From positions 2,097,001 through 2,161,000 of the forward strand of contig NZ_CP146242.1 of assembly GCF_037039395.1 (NCBI RefSeq): a stretch of 64,000 nucleotides of DNA. The letters run 5' to 3'. Below, piece after piece: positions 47,613 to 57,146 of the stretch. A model generated the notes under the pieces. That model did no database searches, had not been told where the DNA came from, and worked only from the letters and a program-made list of their open reading frames with translations. Made by a program: the position numbers and the translations under genes. The first letter of the stretch is position 1; every line of letters starts with the position of its first letter. This stretch comes from Agrobacterium vitis (GTDB lineage Bacteria; Pseudomonadota; Alphaproteobacteria; Rhizobiales; Rhizobiaceae).

Positions 47613-47874
47613 CCCTATAAACTTCAATCCCGTTTACAACCGGCAGGATAGATAGGGAAGATCGTGGCTTAAAAAAGCAAAACCCGGAGATTTTTAGGGT
47701 TTTTTGGAATTTCGGCCATGCAAGTCGCCACTGAAGCGCCAGTCAATTACACTCAAATTGTTTGTTCCCACAACAATTTTCGAGTGTACCTAAATGACCG
47801 TTCATCAGAACAAAGACATTGCCCGCTCATCGAACGGGCAATGTCCACCTTGTATCAAGGCAAAATCGGGAAGC

Positions 47875-48093
47875 TTATGGGGTACCCGTGCTGGTGCCTG
47901 TCCCTGAACTATTGCCTGTGCCGCTTCCAGGCGTAGCAGGTGCCGTTGTGGTGCTGCCTGTTCCGCCGGTGCCACCGGTCGAGGAACTGGTGCCGGGGGT
48001 TGATGTCGAGCTTCCGCTATTGGAGCTGCTGTCATCTCCGCAAGAGGCCAGAAGCCCGAGAAGAGCAACGACCGGTACGATTTTCTTCAGCAT
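47875..48093 (-). CDS. small Ser/Thr/Gly-rich lipoprotein (72 aa)
   Basis: 72 residues from ATG 48093 behind a very strong AAGGAGG. The signal peptide MLKKIVPVVALLGLLASC ends in a good lipobox. The mature part starts CGDDSSSNSG and consists almost only of Ser, Thr, Gly, Pro and Ala in short repeats (for example GTGNSSGTGTSTG). No known domain; likely a disordered, surface or periplasmic lipoprotein. The codon pattern agrees with real coding in this frame, and the ribosome-binding site supports expression. Confidence 0.75.
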   Translation of the reverse strand: MLKKIVPVVALLGLLASCGDDSSSNSGSSTSTPGTSSSTGGTGGTGSTTTAPATPGSGTGNSSGTGTSTGTP

Positions 48094-48679
48094 GTGTATC
48101 CTCCTTTTATGCTCCGCACGTTTTGAGGTGCGTGAGCCTTTAAACCAGGAAAATGCCGCAGATCTTCGCCGCAAAGGCGGCATGTCCGCGACGTTTCCGT
48201 GGTTTGGCATGGCGCTTTCACGGGCGCGTTACCGCCTTTCAACCCCTTTGGCTCAGAATTGTTCCAGCAAAAGTGGAACCGATTTTGCGACCGAAAAACC
48301 GACGGCTGACGATACCTGATGGTTTCATCCGGCGATTTTCAGGACATCAAGGCCTGACGCCCTCTCTCCATTGTGCATGGGACCACAGTATTTCCCCGGG
48401 CTGCTGCATAATGTTCGCCTTACGCCGGTTGGAGTTTGAGGTGAAAATTATGCAGCGGATATAAAGCGCTACAGTAAACCTGCTTGCGCCATAGGCGTTA
48501 CACGGCGCTGTCGTGTGCGCTTGCGAGATGGATTGTGCGACTGCGAAAGGAATGATAGGTTTTTTAAGTGACGTTTTTCTCTATTTGACAAAAACGCTGA
48601 TCCTGGATCTGCGGCAAACTCTCTGAATGTTTGGCCAGTGCAGGGGAATGCGACAGGGAACTCATTCAGGACAAGATCG
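48094..48679. other. 586-base intergenic region with repeats, upstream of the acyl-CoA synthetase
   Basis: The left part is the leader of the small lipoprotein gene and contains a GCCGC-rich inverted repeat near 48152-48182. The middle contains a rhizobial-type repeat core (AAAGTGGAACCGATTTT, about 48.27 kb), and 48404-48455 is a palindromic repeat. The right end has the acyl-CoA synthetase leader. No further gene is supported. Confidence 0.6.
48404..48455. repeat. palindromic intergenic repeat, CTGCATAATT family, copy 2
   Basis: CTGCATAAT (from 48404) pairs with ATTATGCAG (to 48455). The right flank ATATAAAGCGCTACAGTAAACC is nearly the same as at copy 1, so the element is longer than the palindrome. 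Confidence 0.75.
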
Positions 48680-50335
48680 ATGTTTCTACCTGCCGGCGCT
48701 TCCTATGAGGCTCTCTGTCATGCGTTTTCCTGGTCCATACCAGCTCGGTTCAACATGGGACGGGCCGTGTGCGACGAGTGGGCGGCCCGGGAACCGGACC
48801 GGGTCTGTCTTGAGCATTTTTCACCTGACGGCGCGCATCAGACCTTAACCTATGGGGCGCTTGCTGCACGATCCAACGCATTCGCGGATGCCCTGAGCCA
48901 GTTCGGGATTGGTGCTGGGGAGCGGGTTGCCTTGCTCCTGCCGCAGGGGTTCGAGACAGTTATCGCCCATGTGGCGATTTACAAGCTTGGGGCAATCGCC
49001 CTGCCGCTGGCCTTGCTGTTTGGTGCCGATGCATTGGAATACCGGCTGAAGACGGCGGGCGCCTGCGCGGTCATCACCAATGATTTCGGTCTGTCGCGCC
49101 TGGAGCCCATCCGGACCAGCCTGCCGGACCTTCGGGAGGTTATTTCCATTGGCGAACCTTCGCCCGGCGTCCTCTCCTTCGAAAATCTATGGCAGAGCGG
49201 TTCCACCTCTTTTGAAGGACCGCAGACCGGACCTGATGATCCGGCGCTGATGATCTTCACCTCCGGCACCACTGGGGCGCCGAAGGGCGCACTGCACGGG
49301 CACCGCGTGCTTGCCGGTCACATTCCAGGCTTCCAGCTTGCCCATGACGGTCTACCTCAGCCGGGGGACAGGATCTGGACGCCTTCGGACTGGGCCTGGG
49401 CTGGCGGGCTTTTGAATGTGCTGATGCCAGCCCTGATGCTGGGTGTTCCGGTCGTGTCGTCGCCTGCCCAGAAATTCGATCCCGCCATGGCCTTTCGCAT
49501 CATGGCGGAGATGAAGGTGCGCAATGCCTTCATTCCGCCCACCGCCCTGCGGCTGCTCAAAACGGTGGACAATCCACGCAAGCACTATGATCTTGTGTTG
49601 CGTTCCATTGGTTCGGCAGGGGAATCGCTGGGCCGGGAAACCTATCAATGGGTCAAGACGGCGCTCGGTATCACCCCCAATGAATTCTATGGGCAGACCG
49701 AATGCAATTTCGTGCTGTCATCGGCAGCCCGGCTGGGCGTTACCAAGGCAGGCGCCATCGGCAAGCCGGTGCCGGGCCACCGCGTGGCAATTATCGATGA
49801 CAAGGGCAGGGAACTGCCTGTGGGCAAGGTTGGACAGGTGGCGATTGCCCGGCCCGATCCGGTGATGTTCCTGGAATATTGGAACGATCCGCAGGCGACC
49901 CGCCAGAAATTCATCGGCGACTGGATGCTGACCGGTGATCTCGGACGCCAGGATAGCGAGGGCTATGTGGAGTTTTTCGGTCGTGACGACGATGTCATCA
50001 CCTCATCCGGCTACCGTATCGGCCCGGCGGAAATCGAGGATTGTCTGGTTGGCCATCCCGCTGTGCGTTTGGCGGCGGCGGTCGGCAAGCCCGATCCGAT
50101 ACGAACCGAAATCGTCAAGGCCTATGTGGTGCTCGCGCCGGGTTTTCAGCCTGGACCGGCCCTGGCCCGTGAAATTGCCGATTGGGTGAAGCAGCGGCTG
50201 TCCATGCACGAATATCCGCGTGAAGTGGAGTTTATCGCCGATATGCCGCTGACCACCAGCGGCAAGGTGATCCGCCGCCTGCTGCGTGAGCGCGATGAAC
50301 CGCAACAGGCACAGCCGGGCATGATGACCGGCTGA
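48680..50335 (+). CDS. acyl-CoA synthetase (AMP-forming)
   Basis: 551 residues from ATG 48680, with AGGA eight bases upstream; a GTG at 48638 would add 14 residues. It activates a carboxylic acid to an acyl-AMP, then to acyl-CoA. Motif A10/P-loop is MIFTSGTTGAPKG, EFYGQTECN is A5, TGDLGRQDSEGYVEFFGRDDDVITSSGYRIGP covers A7-A8 in pieces, and the A10 lysine is in TTSGKVIRR. The sequence is closest in style to acetyl-CoA or medium-chain acyl-CoA synthetases; the chain length is not predictable. It ends in a bidirectional hairpin. Confidence 0.9.
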   Translation: MFLPAGASYEALCHAFSWSIPARFNMGRAVCDEWAAREPDRVCLEHFSPDGAHQTLTYGALAARSNAFADALSQFGIGAGERVALLLPQGFETVIAHVAIYKLGAIALPLALLFGADALEYRLKTAGACAVITNDFGLSRLEPIRTSLPDLREVISIGEPSPGVLSFENLWQSGSTSFEGPQTGPDDPALMIFTSGTTGAPKGALHGHRVLAGHIPGFQLAHDGLPQPGDRIWTPSDWAWAGGLLNVLMPALMLGVPVVSSPAQKFDPAMAFRIMAEMKVRNAFIPPTALRLLKTVDNPRKHYDLVLRSIGSAGESLGRETYQWVKTALGITPNEFYGQTECNFVLSSAARLGVTKAGAIGKPVPGHRVAIIDDKGRELPVGKVGQVAIARPDPVMFLEYWNDPQATRQKFIGDWMLTGDLGRQDSEGYVEFFGRDDDVITSSGYRIGPAEIEDCLVGHPAVRLAAAVGKPDPIRTEIVKAYVVLAPGFQPGPALAREIADWVKQRLSMHEYPREVEFIADMPLTTSGKVIRRLLRERDEPQQAQPGMMTG

Positions 50336-50352
50336 TATTTCGCAATATCAGC
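50331..50352. terminator. hairpin terminator spanning both convergent stop codons
   Basis: GCTGATATT, loop TCGC, AATATCAGC: perfect 9-bp stem followed on the plus strand by TGTCTTTTTG. The synthetase TGA (50333-50335) and the acetyltransferase stop (50348-50350) both lie inside the stem. It should work best on the plus strand. Confidence 0.7.
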
Positions 50353-51631
50353 TGTCTTTTTGCCGCCTGCCCAGCACTTTATCACGCAGGATGCGGGCAA
50401 TATTGCGGGTGTTGCGATAGAGATGCAATTGCGCCGCCACTTGGCGCACGTCGCGGTCGGCATTGCGTTTGAGGCCGATGACCATGGTTCCCATTTCTTC
50501 CCGCTCCTGCCAGAGCCTGCTCATCACTGGGTGATCGGGTACGGCGCAGGAATCGGTGCGCAGAATATTGGCATCGTCCAGATGCCATTCCGTCAATCGA
50601 GCCACCAGAAGCTTGCCGGGTGAAAAGCGGGCATAGCGCTCATCATAGGCAGTCTTCCACGTATAGGCTTCGGCGCCCATGATGAAGACAACCATCGACG
50701 CGATGGCCTTTCCATCGAGATCGAGCGTATGGATGCGGACCGCATCGCACTCTGCCAGATTGGTCATCGCCTCGCGGGCAAAGGCGGCACGCAGACGGTC
50801 CATGACAAGGGCGCTGCGCTTGCGGCCTTTCCAGCCGCTGGCCTCAAGCGCCAGGAATTCCTCCATGCGCACATGCAGATCCTGCGGCTGGCGGGCGACA
50901 GAATAGGTCAATTCGCCCTGCTGACCCAGCAGGCGCATCTGCCGGCGCATGTCGCGCCAGTGGGACTTGCCGATGGCTTGGCGCAGATAGGTTTCTCCAT
51001 CCTCCAGGCTTTCGAGCATTGGGCGCTGGTAGGGATTGGTCACAGTCAGCGGCAGGTCACGGCTGATCGCCACGGCCCGTAGCAGTTTTGTCACCGCCCC
51101 ATTCATTCGCAGATCCGGCAGGACCAGAACGGAGGGCAATTTGGCTTTGGTATCGCTCAGTCCCTCGAAAAGGTTATCCAGCGTTTCCACCGCATCCTCA
51201 GCATCGACCAGCGGCGTGCCAAGCGGGCCGAAAGGGTTGGACCAGACGCGAACAATCGATGGACCGACTGCAAATCCCGGTTTTTCCACGGAGAAAGGCA
51301 TCAGCAACCGGATACGGCTGCGACCCTGCCGCTCGTCGCGAATCAGCGCCATGCGCACTTCGCGCTCGTCCAGACGGGGAATGGCGGGCGCCAGAAAGCG
51401 GGCGGAGAAGAAAACATTCTGCTCCAGCGCGCGGTTGGTCAGGTAGTCCATTTCCTTCTCAAGGTCGTAGCTGGTCTGGCGTGGATAGAGCCAAAGATCG
51501 CGGCCGGGGCGCCCGACGGCAATCTGGCCATCGGCGGGCGGACGGTTGACCGGCGCAGACACGGTATGCAGAATCGGACGTTCGGTGCTCGTTTCGCGGC
51601 TTGTATCGTCGGTCACCGGTAGTGTGTTCAT
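50348..51631 (-). CDS. CelD/BcsL-type GNAT acetyltransferase
   Basis: 427 residues. The C-terminal half matches the Acetyltransf_6 (CelD/BcsL, FemAB-like) fold: GKSHWRDMRRQMRLLGQQGE, FLALEASGWKGRKRSAL, VRIHTLDLDGKAIASMVVFIMGAEAYTWKTAYDERYARFSPGKLLV in pieces, and DSCAVPDHPVMSRLW. Such enzymes acylate sugars of exopolysaccharide or cellulose. Its position beside a flippase gene suggests a surface-polysaccharide role. It is 20 bases downstream of the flippase stop. Confidence 0.85.
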   Translation of the reverse strand: MNTLPVTDDTSRETSTERPILHTVSAPVNRPPADGQIAVGRPGRDLWLYPRQTSYDLEKEMDYLTNRALEQNVFFSARFLAPAIPRLDEREVRMALIRDERQGRSRIRLLMPFSVEKPGFAVGPSIVRVWSNPFGPLGTPLVDAEDAVETLDNLFEGLSDTKAKLPSVLVLPDLRMNGAVTKLLRAVAISRDLPLTVTNPYQRPMLESLEDGETYLRQAIGKSHWRDMRRQMRLLGQQGELTYSVARQPQDLHVRMEEFLALEASGWKGRKRSALVMDRLRAAFAREAMTNLAECDAVRIHTLDLDGKAIASMVVFIMGAEAYTWKTAYDERYARFSPGKLLVARLTEWHLDDANILRTDSCAVPDHPVMSRLWQEREEMGTMVIGLKRNADRDVRQVAAQLHLYRNTRNIARILRDKVLGRRQKDS

Positions 51632-51651
51632 ATCCTACAACCTGGTTCGCT

Positions 51652-53056
51652 TCATGCGGGCCTGTCTTGCTTCATGCGAGACAACGGGTCGGCAAAGGCA
51701 AATAAGACAATGCCAAGCGCATAGCGCACGGCAACGTGTAACAAGATCGCTTCCACCAACATTGCCGAGGCGGCAGCCGTCGCCGCGCCGGTGAGGCCAT
51801 AAAGCGGAATGAGAGTCACATTCAGCCCGATATTAGATGCTAAAGCAATCACATATAGTAGCACACACAATTTTTGTCGCCCGGCCATCGTCAACAGCAT
51901 CTCACCGGGGCCGATTAGTGCTTTGGTCAGGGCGCCAGCAAACAGAATGGCCATCAATGGATAGCCTGCCGTGAAATTCGGGCCGAACAGACCGAGCAGC
52001 ACTTCGCCTGCCGCCAGGACCAGAAGACCGATGACCAGCGACGGCCAGAAGCACCAGCGGGCCATTCTGCCCGCAAACAGGGCCAGCGGCCTGATATCAT
52101 TTTCGTTCATCAGCGCTGAAAAGCGTGGTCCGGCTGCGGCCTTGACCGCGAAATAGACGAATTGCACCAGGGCCATGGTTTTTGCCGCGGCAAAATAGAT
52201 CCCAACCTGGTCGGGCGGCAGGTAAAGCCCGACCACCATGACGTCGGAATTGGTCAGCAGGAACAGGAAGCCCTCGATCAGGAAAATCGGGATGGCAACG
52301 CGAAACCAGACCATGAAATCGATCCGGCGAGGCCCCCGCAGATATTTTCGCCGCAGACGCCAGTGAATGGTGGCGAACTGGCTGAGTGTCGTAACATAGG
52401 TGGCGACAAGGGCGGCCTGCATGGCGGTGGTGGCGGTGCGTGGCGCGCCCAGCATGACGGCCAGCAGCATGAAGGCAAGGATCAGCACTGGCCTGACGAT
52501 ATAGGTGGGGCTGAGGGCGGCAACAGGCCAGCTATTGGCTCGAGCCGTCCCGTCGAGCACATCGCCAAGCGCAATCATCGGCAGGGCGAACAGGCCGAGA
52601 AACAGCGGCGTCAGGTAATAACTGGCAATCCTATCTCCGAAAATATTCAACAGGATAAGACCGGTTACAGTCAGACAGACTGGCGAGGCCAAGAGCGAAG
52701 ATCCGGATGGTGACGGTGATGCCACGGATTTCAGGAATTTCATCTCGAGCGTGATATTGCGGCAGAAAGCGGATGACGGTCGAATGAAAGCCCAGGCAGG
52801 ACAGATTGCCGAACAGCACGACTAGGACCCAGACGAAGACGAAAATACCATATTCGAAATCGCCCATCAGCCGGGCCTGAACGATTTGCGAGAAAAAGGC
52901 GATGCCTGCGCTGACGATGCGGATGGCAAAGGCAATCAGCGCCATGCGCTGGGCGCGAGCCACGTCGTCCTGACCGGACAACGCGGCGACGATCCTGCGC
53001 AGCGGGCCATGCAGCCGGGCTGGTAGGAGATGTTCCACCCTCTGGATAACCGCCAT
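51652..53056 (-). pseudogene. polysaccharide flippase (Wzx-like), interrupted by a frameshift
   Basis: Two overlapping reading frames make one oligosaccharide flippase (MOP/MVF-type). The N-terminal part (from ATG 53056, or 53098) has FAIRIVSAGIAFFSQIVQARLMGDFEYGIF and runs to TVTIRIFALGLAS. The C-terminal part in the next frame resumes at CLTVTGLILLNIFGDR and continues to 51652 with about ten helices. A one-base difference at about 52660-52690 joins them into a protein of roughly 465 residues, the family's usual size. It is either a real inactivating mutation or a sequence error; a second independent start at 52743 would begin with an unnatural polar leader. Confidence 0.8.
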
Positions 53057-53166
53057 GATAAACACGCAACACTCACAGGCACATATGCGACAGGGCATTC
53101 AGTCTTGGCAGCTTACGGTTAACAAAAGCCTGCCCGTGGGGGTTTGAATAGCCTATGCCTGGGAGA

Positions 53167-53195
53167 AATCGGCCAACACATCCGGCTGGCCGATT
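53167..53195 (-). terminator. hairpin after secA
   Basis: AATCGGCCA (53167-53175) pairs with TGGCCGATT (53187-53195), 26 bases after the secA stop. The U-run on the minus strand is weak (TTTCTCC), while the plus side is T-rich. Confidence 0.45.
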
Positions 53196-53220
53196 TTGAT
53201 TTTCTTACGTCAGCACTGTC

Positions 53221-55920
53221 TTACGCCAACAGGGCGCCGTGGCAGTGCTTGAAACGCTTGCCGGAGCCGCAAGGACACATTTCATTGCGTCCGACCTTGC
53301 CCCAGGTCGAGGGATCGGCGGGATTGCGGTTCTCGGGGGCGACGACGCCATCTGCGGCGGCAAATTCGTCCTGGCCGGTCTGCGGGTCCTCGTGGTGACC
53401 ATGCATGATCGGCAGGGTCGGCTCCGGGGGAGCTTCACGGACGATTTCCACCCGCATCATCTGGGCGGTGACGCCCTCGCGCATGTTGGCCAGCAGGGCC
53501 TGGAACAGTTCGAACGCTTCCGCCTTGTATTCCTGCAAGGGATCGCGCTGGGCATAGCCACGGAAACCCACCACCGAACGCAGGTGGTCGAGGTTGACGA
53601 TATGCTCACGCCACAGGTTGTCGATGGTCTGCAACAGCACCGACCGTTCGATATAGGCCATGATTTCCGGGCCGAAGCGCTCGGTCTTCTCAGCCATCAC
53701 CTCGTCGGCGGCTTTCTTGACTCGTTCGACGATATCGTCTTCAGCAATGCCTTCTTCCTGCGCCCAATCCTCGATGGGAAGGTCGAGGTTGAGGATTCCG
53801 GTCATCGCCGTCTTCAGGCCGGCCACATCCCATTGTTCGGCATAGGCCTTTTCCGGGATATGGGTGCGCACGATGGTGTCGATCAGCTCGTGGCGCATGT
53901 CGTCGATGGTTTCGGTCAGGTCTTCGGCATCCATCAGCTCGACGCGCTGTTCGAAAATCACCTTGCGCTGGTCGTTCAGCACGTCGTCATATTTCAACAG
54001 GTTCTTGCGGATGTCGAAATTGCGTGCCTCGACCTTTTTCTGGGCCCGTTCCAGCGCCTTGTTGATCCAGGGGTGGACGATGGCTTCGCCTTCCTTCAGG
54101 CCCAGCTTCTGAAGCATGCTGTCCATGCGGTCGGAGCCGAAAATCCGCATCAGGTCGTCCTGAAGCGACAGGTAGAATTTCGAACGGCCCGGGTCGCCCT
54201 GACGGCCGGAACGGCCACGCAGCTGGTTATCGATGCGCCGGCTTTCATGGCGCTCGGTGGCGATCACATAGAGGCCGCCTGCGGCCAGCGCCTTTTCCTT
54301 CAGGGCTTTGACTTCCTCGCGGATCGCCTGTTCCTTGGCATCGCGTTCGGGGCCGGGCTCCATGCCTTCCAGATCGCGCTCAAGCCGCATGTCGATATTG
54401 CCGCCGAGCTGAATGTCGGTACCGCGACCGGCCATGTTAGTGGCGATGGTGACGGCGCCCGGCACACCGGCCTGGGAGACGATATAGGCTTCCTGCTCGT
54501 GATAGCGGGCGTTCAGCACGCTGAAATCGGTAAATCCGCTCTGGCGCAGCATGGTGGCCAGCAGTTCGGACTTTTCAATCGACGTCGTCCCGACCAGGAC
54601 CGGCTGATTGCGCGAGGCGGAAGCCTTGATTTCCTCAATGATCGCCTTGAACTTTTCTTCAAACGTCCGATAGACCTCGTCGTCCTCGTCGATACGCAGG
54701 ATCGGCAGGTTGGTCGGCACTTCGATGACGCTGAGGCCGTAGATGTCCTGGAATTCCTCGGCTTCGGTATTGGCCGTACCGGTCATCCCGGCAAGCTTGG
54801 AATACATCCGGAAATAATTCTGGAAGGTAATCGAGGCCAGCGTCTGGTTTTCCGGCTGGATTGTTACCTTTTCCTTGGCTTCCAGCGCCTGGTGCTGGCC
54901 TTCCGAATAACGGCGGCCTGGCATCATCCGGCCCGTGAACTCGTCGATAATGACGATTTCGTCGTTGCGGACGATATAGTCCTTGTCGCGCTGGAACAGC
55001 TTGTGGGCCTTCAGCGCATTGTTGATATGATGGACGATGGCGACATTTTCGACGTCATACAGCGAAACGCCTTTGAGCAGGCCAGCGTCTTTCAGCAGGT
55101 TTTCCAGCTTTTCGGTACCGACTTCGGAGAAATTGGCCGATTTTTGCTTTTCGTCGATCTCGTAGTCTTCGGCGCTCAGCATCGGAATGAAGGCATCGAT
55201 GGTGGTGTAGAGATCAGAGCGATCGTCGAGCGGCCCGGAAATGATCAGCGGCGTGCGCGCTTCATCGACCAGGATCGAATCCACTTCGTCGACGATTGCG
55301 TAATTATGGCCGCGCTGCACCATCTGGCCGCGCTCATATTTCATGTTGTCGCGCAGATAGTCGAAGCCAAGCTCGTTATTGGTGGCATAGGTGATGTCGC
55401 AGGCATAGGCCTCGCGGCGCTCGTCGTCGTTCATGCCATGGACGATGACACCAGTGGTCAGGCCGAGGAAGCTGTAGAGCTTGGCCATGATGGCGGCGTC
55501 GCGGCTGGCGAGATAATCATTGACCGTCACCACATGCACGCCCTTGCCGGACAGTGCGTTGAGATAGACGGCGAGCGTTGCCACCAGCGTCTTGCCTTCG
55601 CCGGTCTTCATTTCGGCAATGGCATTTTCATGCAGGATCATGCCGCCGATCAGCTGCACATCGAAGGGCCGCATGCCGAGCGCCCTGCGTGATGCCTCGC
55701 GCGCCACGGCAAAGGCCGGGATCAGGATGTCGTCGAGTGTCTTGCCCTTGGCAAGCTCACCCTTGAATTCTTCGGTCTTTGCGGCCAGCTCGGCATCGCT
55801 CAATGCCTTTATGCTGTCCTCCAGCGCGTTGATGGCGGCCACGCGAGGTTTGTTCCCCCGGATGCGGCGTTCATTCGAGGAGCCGAAAATTTTGCGGGCG
55901 ATCCCACCAAGACTGACCAT
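53221..55920 (-). CDS. secA: preprotein translocase ATPase SecA
   Basis: 899 residues from ATG 55920 ([13 protein letters not shown]), chosen because AAGGA is well spaced for it; ATG 55926 adds two residues. SecA drives export through SecYEG. Walker [12 protein letters not shown], Walker [14 protein letters not shown], the second nucleotide fold [14 protein letters not shown] and [16 protein letters not shown] are present. The C terminus carries the SecB/zinc motif [14 protein letters not shown]. It has a good promoter upstream and is divergent from the parvulin gene. Confidence 0.98.
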   Translation of the reverse strand: MVSLGGIARKIFGSSNERRIRGNKPRVAAINALEDSIKALSDAELAAKTEEFKGELAKGKTLDDILIPAFAVAREASRRALGMRPFDVQLIGGMILHENAIAEMKTGEGKTLVATLAVYLNALSGKGVHVVTVNDYLASRDAAIMAKLYSFLGLTTGVIVHGMNDDERREAYACDITYATNNELGFDYLRDNMKYERGQMVQRGHNYAIVDEVDSILVDEARTPLIISGPLDDRSDLYTTIDAFIPMLSAEDYEIDEKQKSANFSEVGTEKLENLLKDAGLLKGVSLYDVENVAIVHHINNALKAHKLFQRDKDYIVRNDEIVIIDEFTGRMMPGRRYSEGQHQALEAKEKVTIQPENQTLASITFQNYFRMYSKLAGMTGTANTEAEEFQDIYGLSVIEVPTNLPILRIDEDDEVYRTFEEKFKAIIEEIKASASRNQPVLVGTTSIEKSELLATMLRQSGFTDFSVLNARYHEQEAYIVSQAGVPGAVTIATNMAGRGTDIQLGGNIDMRLERDLEGMEPGPERDAKEQAIREEVKALKEKALAAGGLYVIATERHESRRIDNQLRGRSGRQGDPGRSKFYLSLQDDLMRIFGSDRMDSMLQKLGLKEGEAIVHPWINKALERAQKKVEARNFDIRKNLLKYDDVLNDQRKVIFEQRVELMDAEDLTETIDDMRHELIDTIVRTHIPEKAYAEQWDVAGLKTAMTGILNLDLPIEDWAQEEGIAEDDIVERVKKAADEVMAEKTERFGPEIMAYIERSVLLQTIDNLWREHIVNLDHLRSVVGFRGYAQRDPLQEYKAEAFELFQALLANMREGVTAQMMRVEIVREAPPEPTLPIMHGHHEDPQTGQDEFAAADGVVAPENRNPADPSTWGKVGRNEMCPCGSGKRFKHCHGALLA

Positions 55921-56055
55921 GTCCATGGTCCTTTCTGAATTCCGTCACGAGGTTGAAACCGAAGCCCCGGGTCTACTCCCGGTCGCTCACGGCCACATGA
56001 CAGTGGAGATTGGCGTACCGCCTCCGGAAACTGCTCTGGACGCGGAGTTGCGTGA

Positions 56056-56084
56056 CAGATAAGAGGGGGGTCGAATTATGTCAA
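56056..56084 (-). promoter_or_regulatory. sigma-70 promoter of secA
   Basis: On the minus strand TTGACA (56084-56079), 17-base spacer, TATCTG (56061-56056). This predicts a leader of about 130 bases. Confidence 0.55.
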
Positions 56085-56182
56085 CGGGACAGCATGCACC
56101 ACAAGTGCCACAATCGCGTGGTTTAGGGTGTTTTTGACCCGATTGACAGTTGCAATCGGCCTCTTTACCGAAGGGTTATTAC

Positions 56183-57058
56183 ATGCTGCGTTCTCACAAA
56201 CTCGTCCTGGCGGCCTGCGCCGCCCTTGTGGCGCTGTCTTCCTACGCCCATGCCGACGATGCTGTCGTCGCCAAGGTTGGCTCGCTGGAAATCCACCAGT
56301 CCGAGCTGGATCTGGCCATTGCCAACCTCGATCCTCAGTTTGCCCAGATGCCGGATGACCAGAAAAAGGTTGCGGCTCTGTCTGGCGCCATCGATGTCAA
56401 GCTGCTGGCTGGCAGCGCTATCGGCGAAAAAATGCAGGACGATCCGGCCTACAAGCAGCGCATGGCTTTCATTGCCGACCGCGAACTCCACAATGCCTAT
56501 TTCAAGAAGCATGTCGTGGATGTGACCACCGATGAGGAAGTCAAGGCGCGCTACGAGAAGGAAATCGCTGCTCTGCCGAAGGAGCAGGAAATTCACGCCC
56601 GTCACATTCTGGTGAAGACCGAGGATGAAGCCAAGGATGTGATCAAGCAGTTGGATGGCGGCAAGGATTTTGCCGAACTGGCCAAGGAAAAATCGACCGA
56701 TTCCAGCGGATCGGACGGCGGTGATCTCGGTTTCTTCTCCAAGGGCCGTATGGTGCCTGAATTCGAAGAAGCTGCCTTTGCCCTGAAGCCCGGCACCTAT
56801 ACCAAGACCCCGGTCAAGAGCCAGTTCGGCTTCCACGTCATCAAGGTCGAAGAGATCCGCGACGCGGCTCCGCCGAAGTTTGAAGATGTGCAGCAGCAGG
56901 TTCGCCAATTGGTGATGCGTGACAAGTACCTGGCCCTGCTGGAAAAGGCCAAGACCTCTGAAAAGGTCGAGATCGTCGATCCGGCTCTGAAGAAGGGCTA
57001 TGAGGACATCAGCAAGCAGCAGGCCGATCCGGACGCAGCCGCCGCGCCGAAGCCATAA
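56183..57058 (+). CDS. parvulin-type peptidyl-prolyl isomerase, exported
   Basis: 291 residues from ATG 56183 (MLRSHKLVLAACAAL) with GAAGGG upstream. A signal peptide ends near HADDAVVA. A SurA/PrsA-like helical N-terminal chaperone domain precedes one rotamase domain at about 120-215 (EIHARHILVKTEDEAK, GDLGFFSKGRMVPEFEEAAF, TPVKSQFGFHVIKV). The C terminus is Ala/Pro-rich. It should fold exported proteins in the periplasm; its placement divergent from secA agrees with this. A strong terminator follows. Confidence 0.93.
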   Translation: MLRSHKLVLAACAALVALSSYAHADDAVVAKVGSLEIHQSELDLAIANLDPQFAQMPDDQKKVAALSGAIDVKLLAGSAIGEKMQDDPAYKQRMAFIADRELHNAYFKKHVVDVTTDEEVKARYEKEIAALPKEQEIHARHILVKTEDEAKDVIKQLDGGKDFAELAKEKSTDSSGSDGGDLGFFSKGRMVPEFEEAAFALKPGTYTKTPVKSQFGFHVIKVEEIRDAAPPKFEDVQQQVRQLVMRDKYLALLEKAKTSEKVEIVDPALKKGYEDISKQQADPDAAAAPKP

Positions 57059-57071
57059 GCAAGCGCTCATT

Positions 57072-57104
57072 CCGCCGCATCGCGCATAGGACGCGATGCG
57101 GCGG
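57072..57104 (+). terminator. Rho-independent terminator after the parvulin gene
   Basis: CCGCCGCATCGCG and CGCGATGCGGCGG form a perfect 13-bp stem with a 7-base loop, followed by TTTCCTTTTGTCG. Confidence 0.85.
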
Positions 57105-57146
57105 TTTCCTTTTGTCGTTTCGTCTTTTCCGGGGCCGTTTCCAGCT

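Noticed and set aside
52631..52743. Programmed frameshift in the flippase gene
   Set aside because: No slippery heptamer or downstream stimulatory hairpin was evident at the junction, and this gene family is not known to use recoding. A plain indel is the simpler reading.
53239..55692. Open frame of 817 codons on the strand opposite secA
   Set aside because: It is exactly antisense to the well-supported secA. In GC-rich genes with strong third-position bias the opposite frame is often free of stops. The product is His/Gln/Leu-rich without any recognisable domain or ribosome-binding site.
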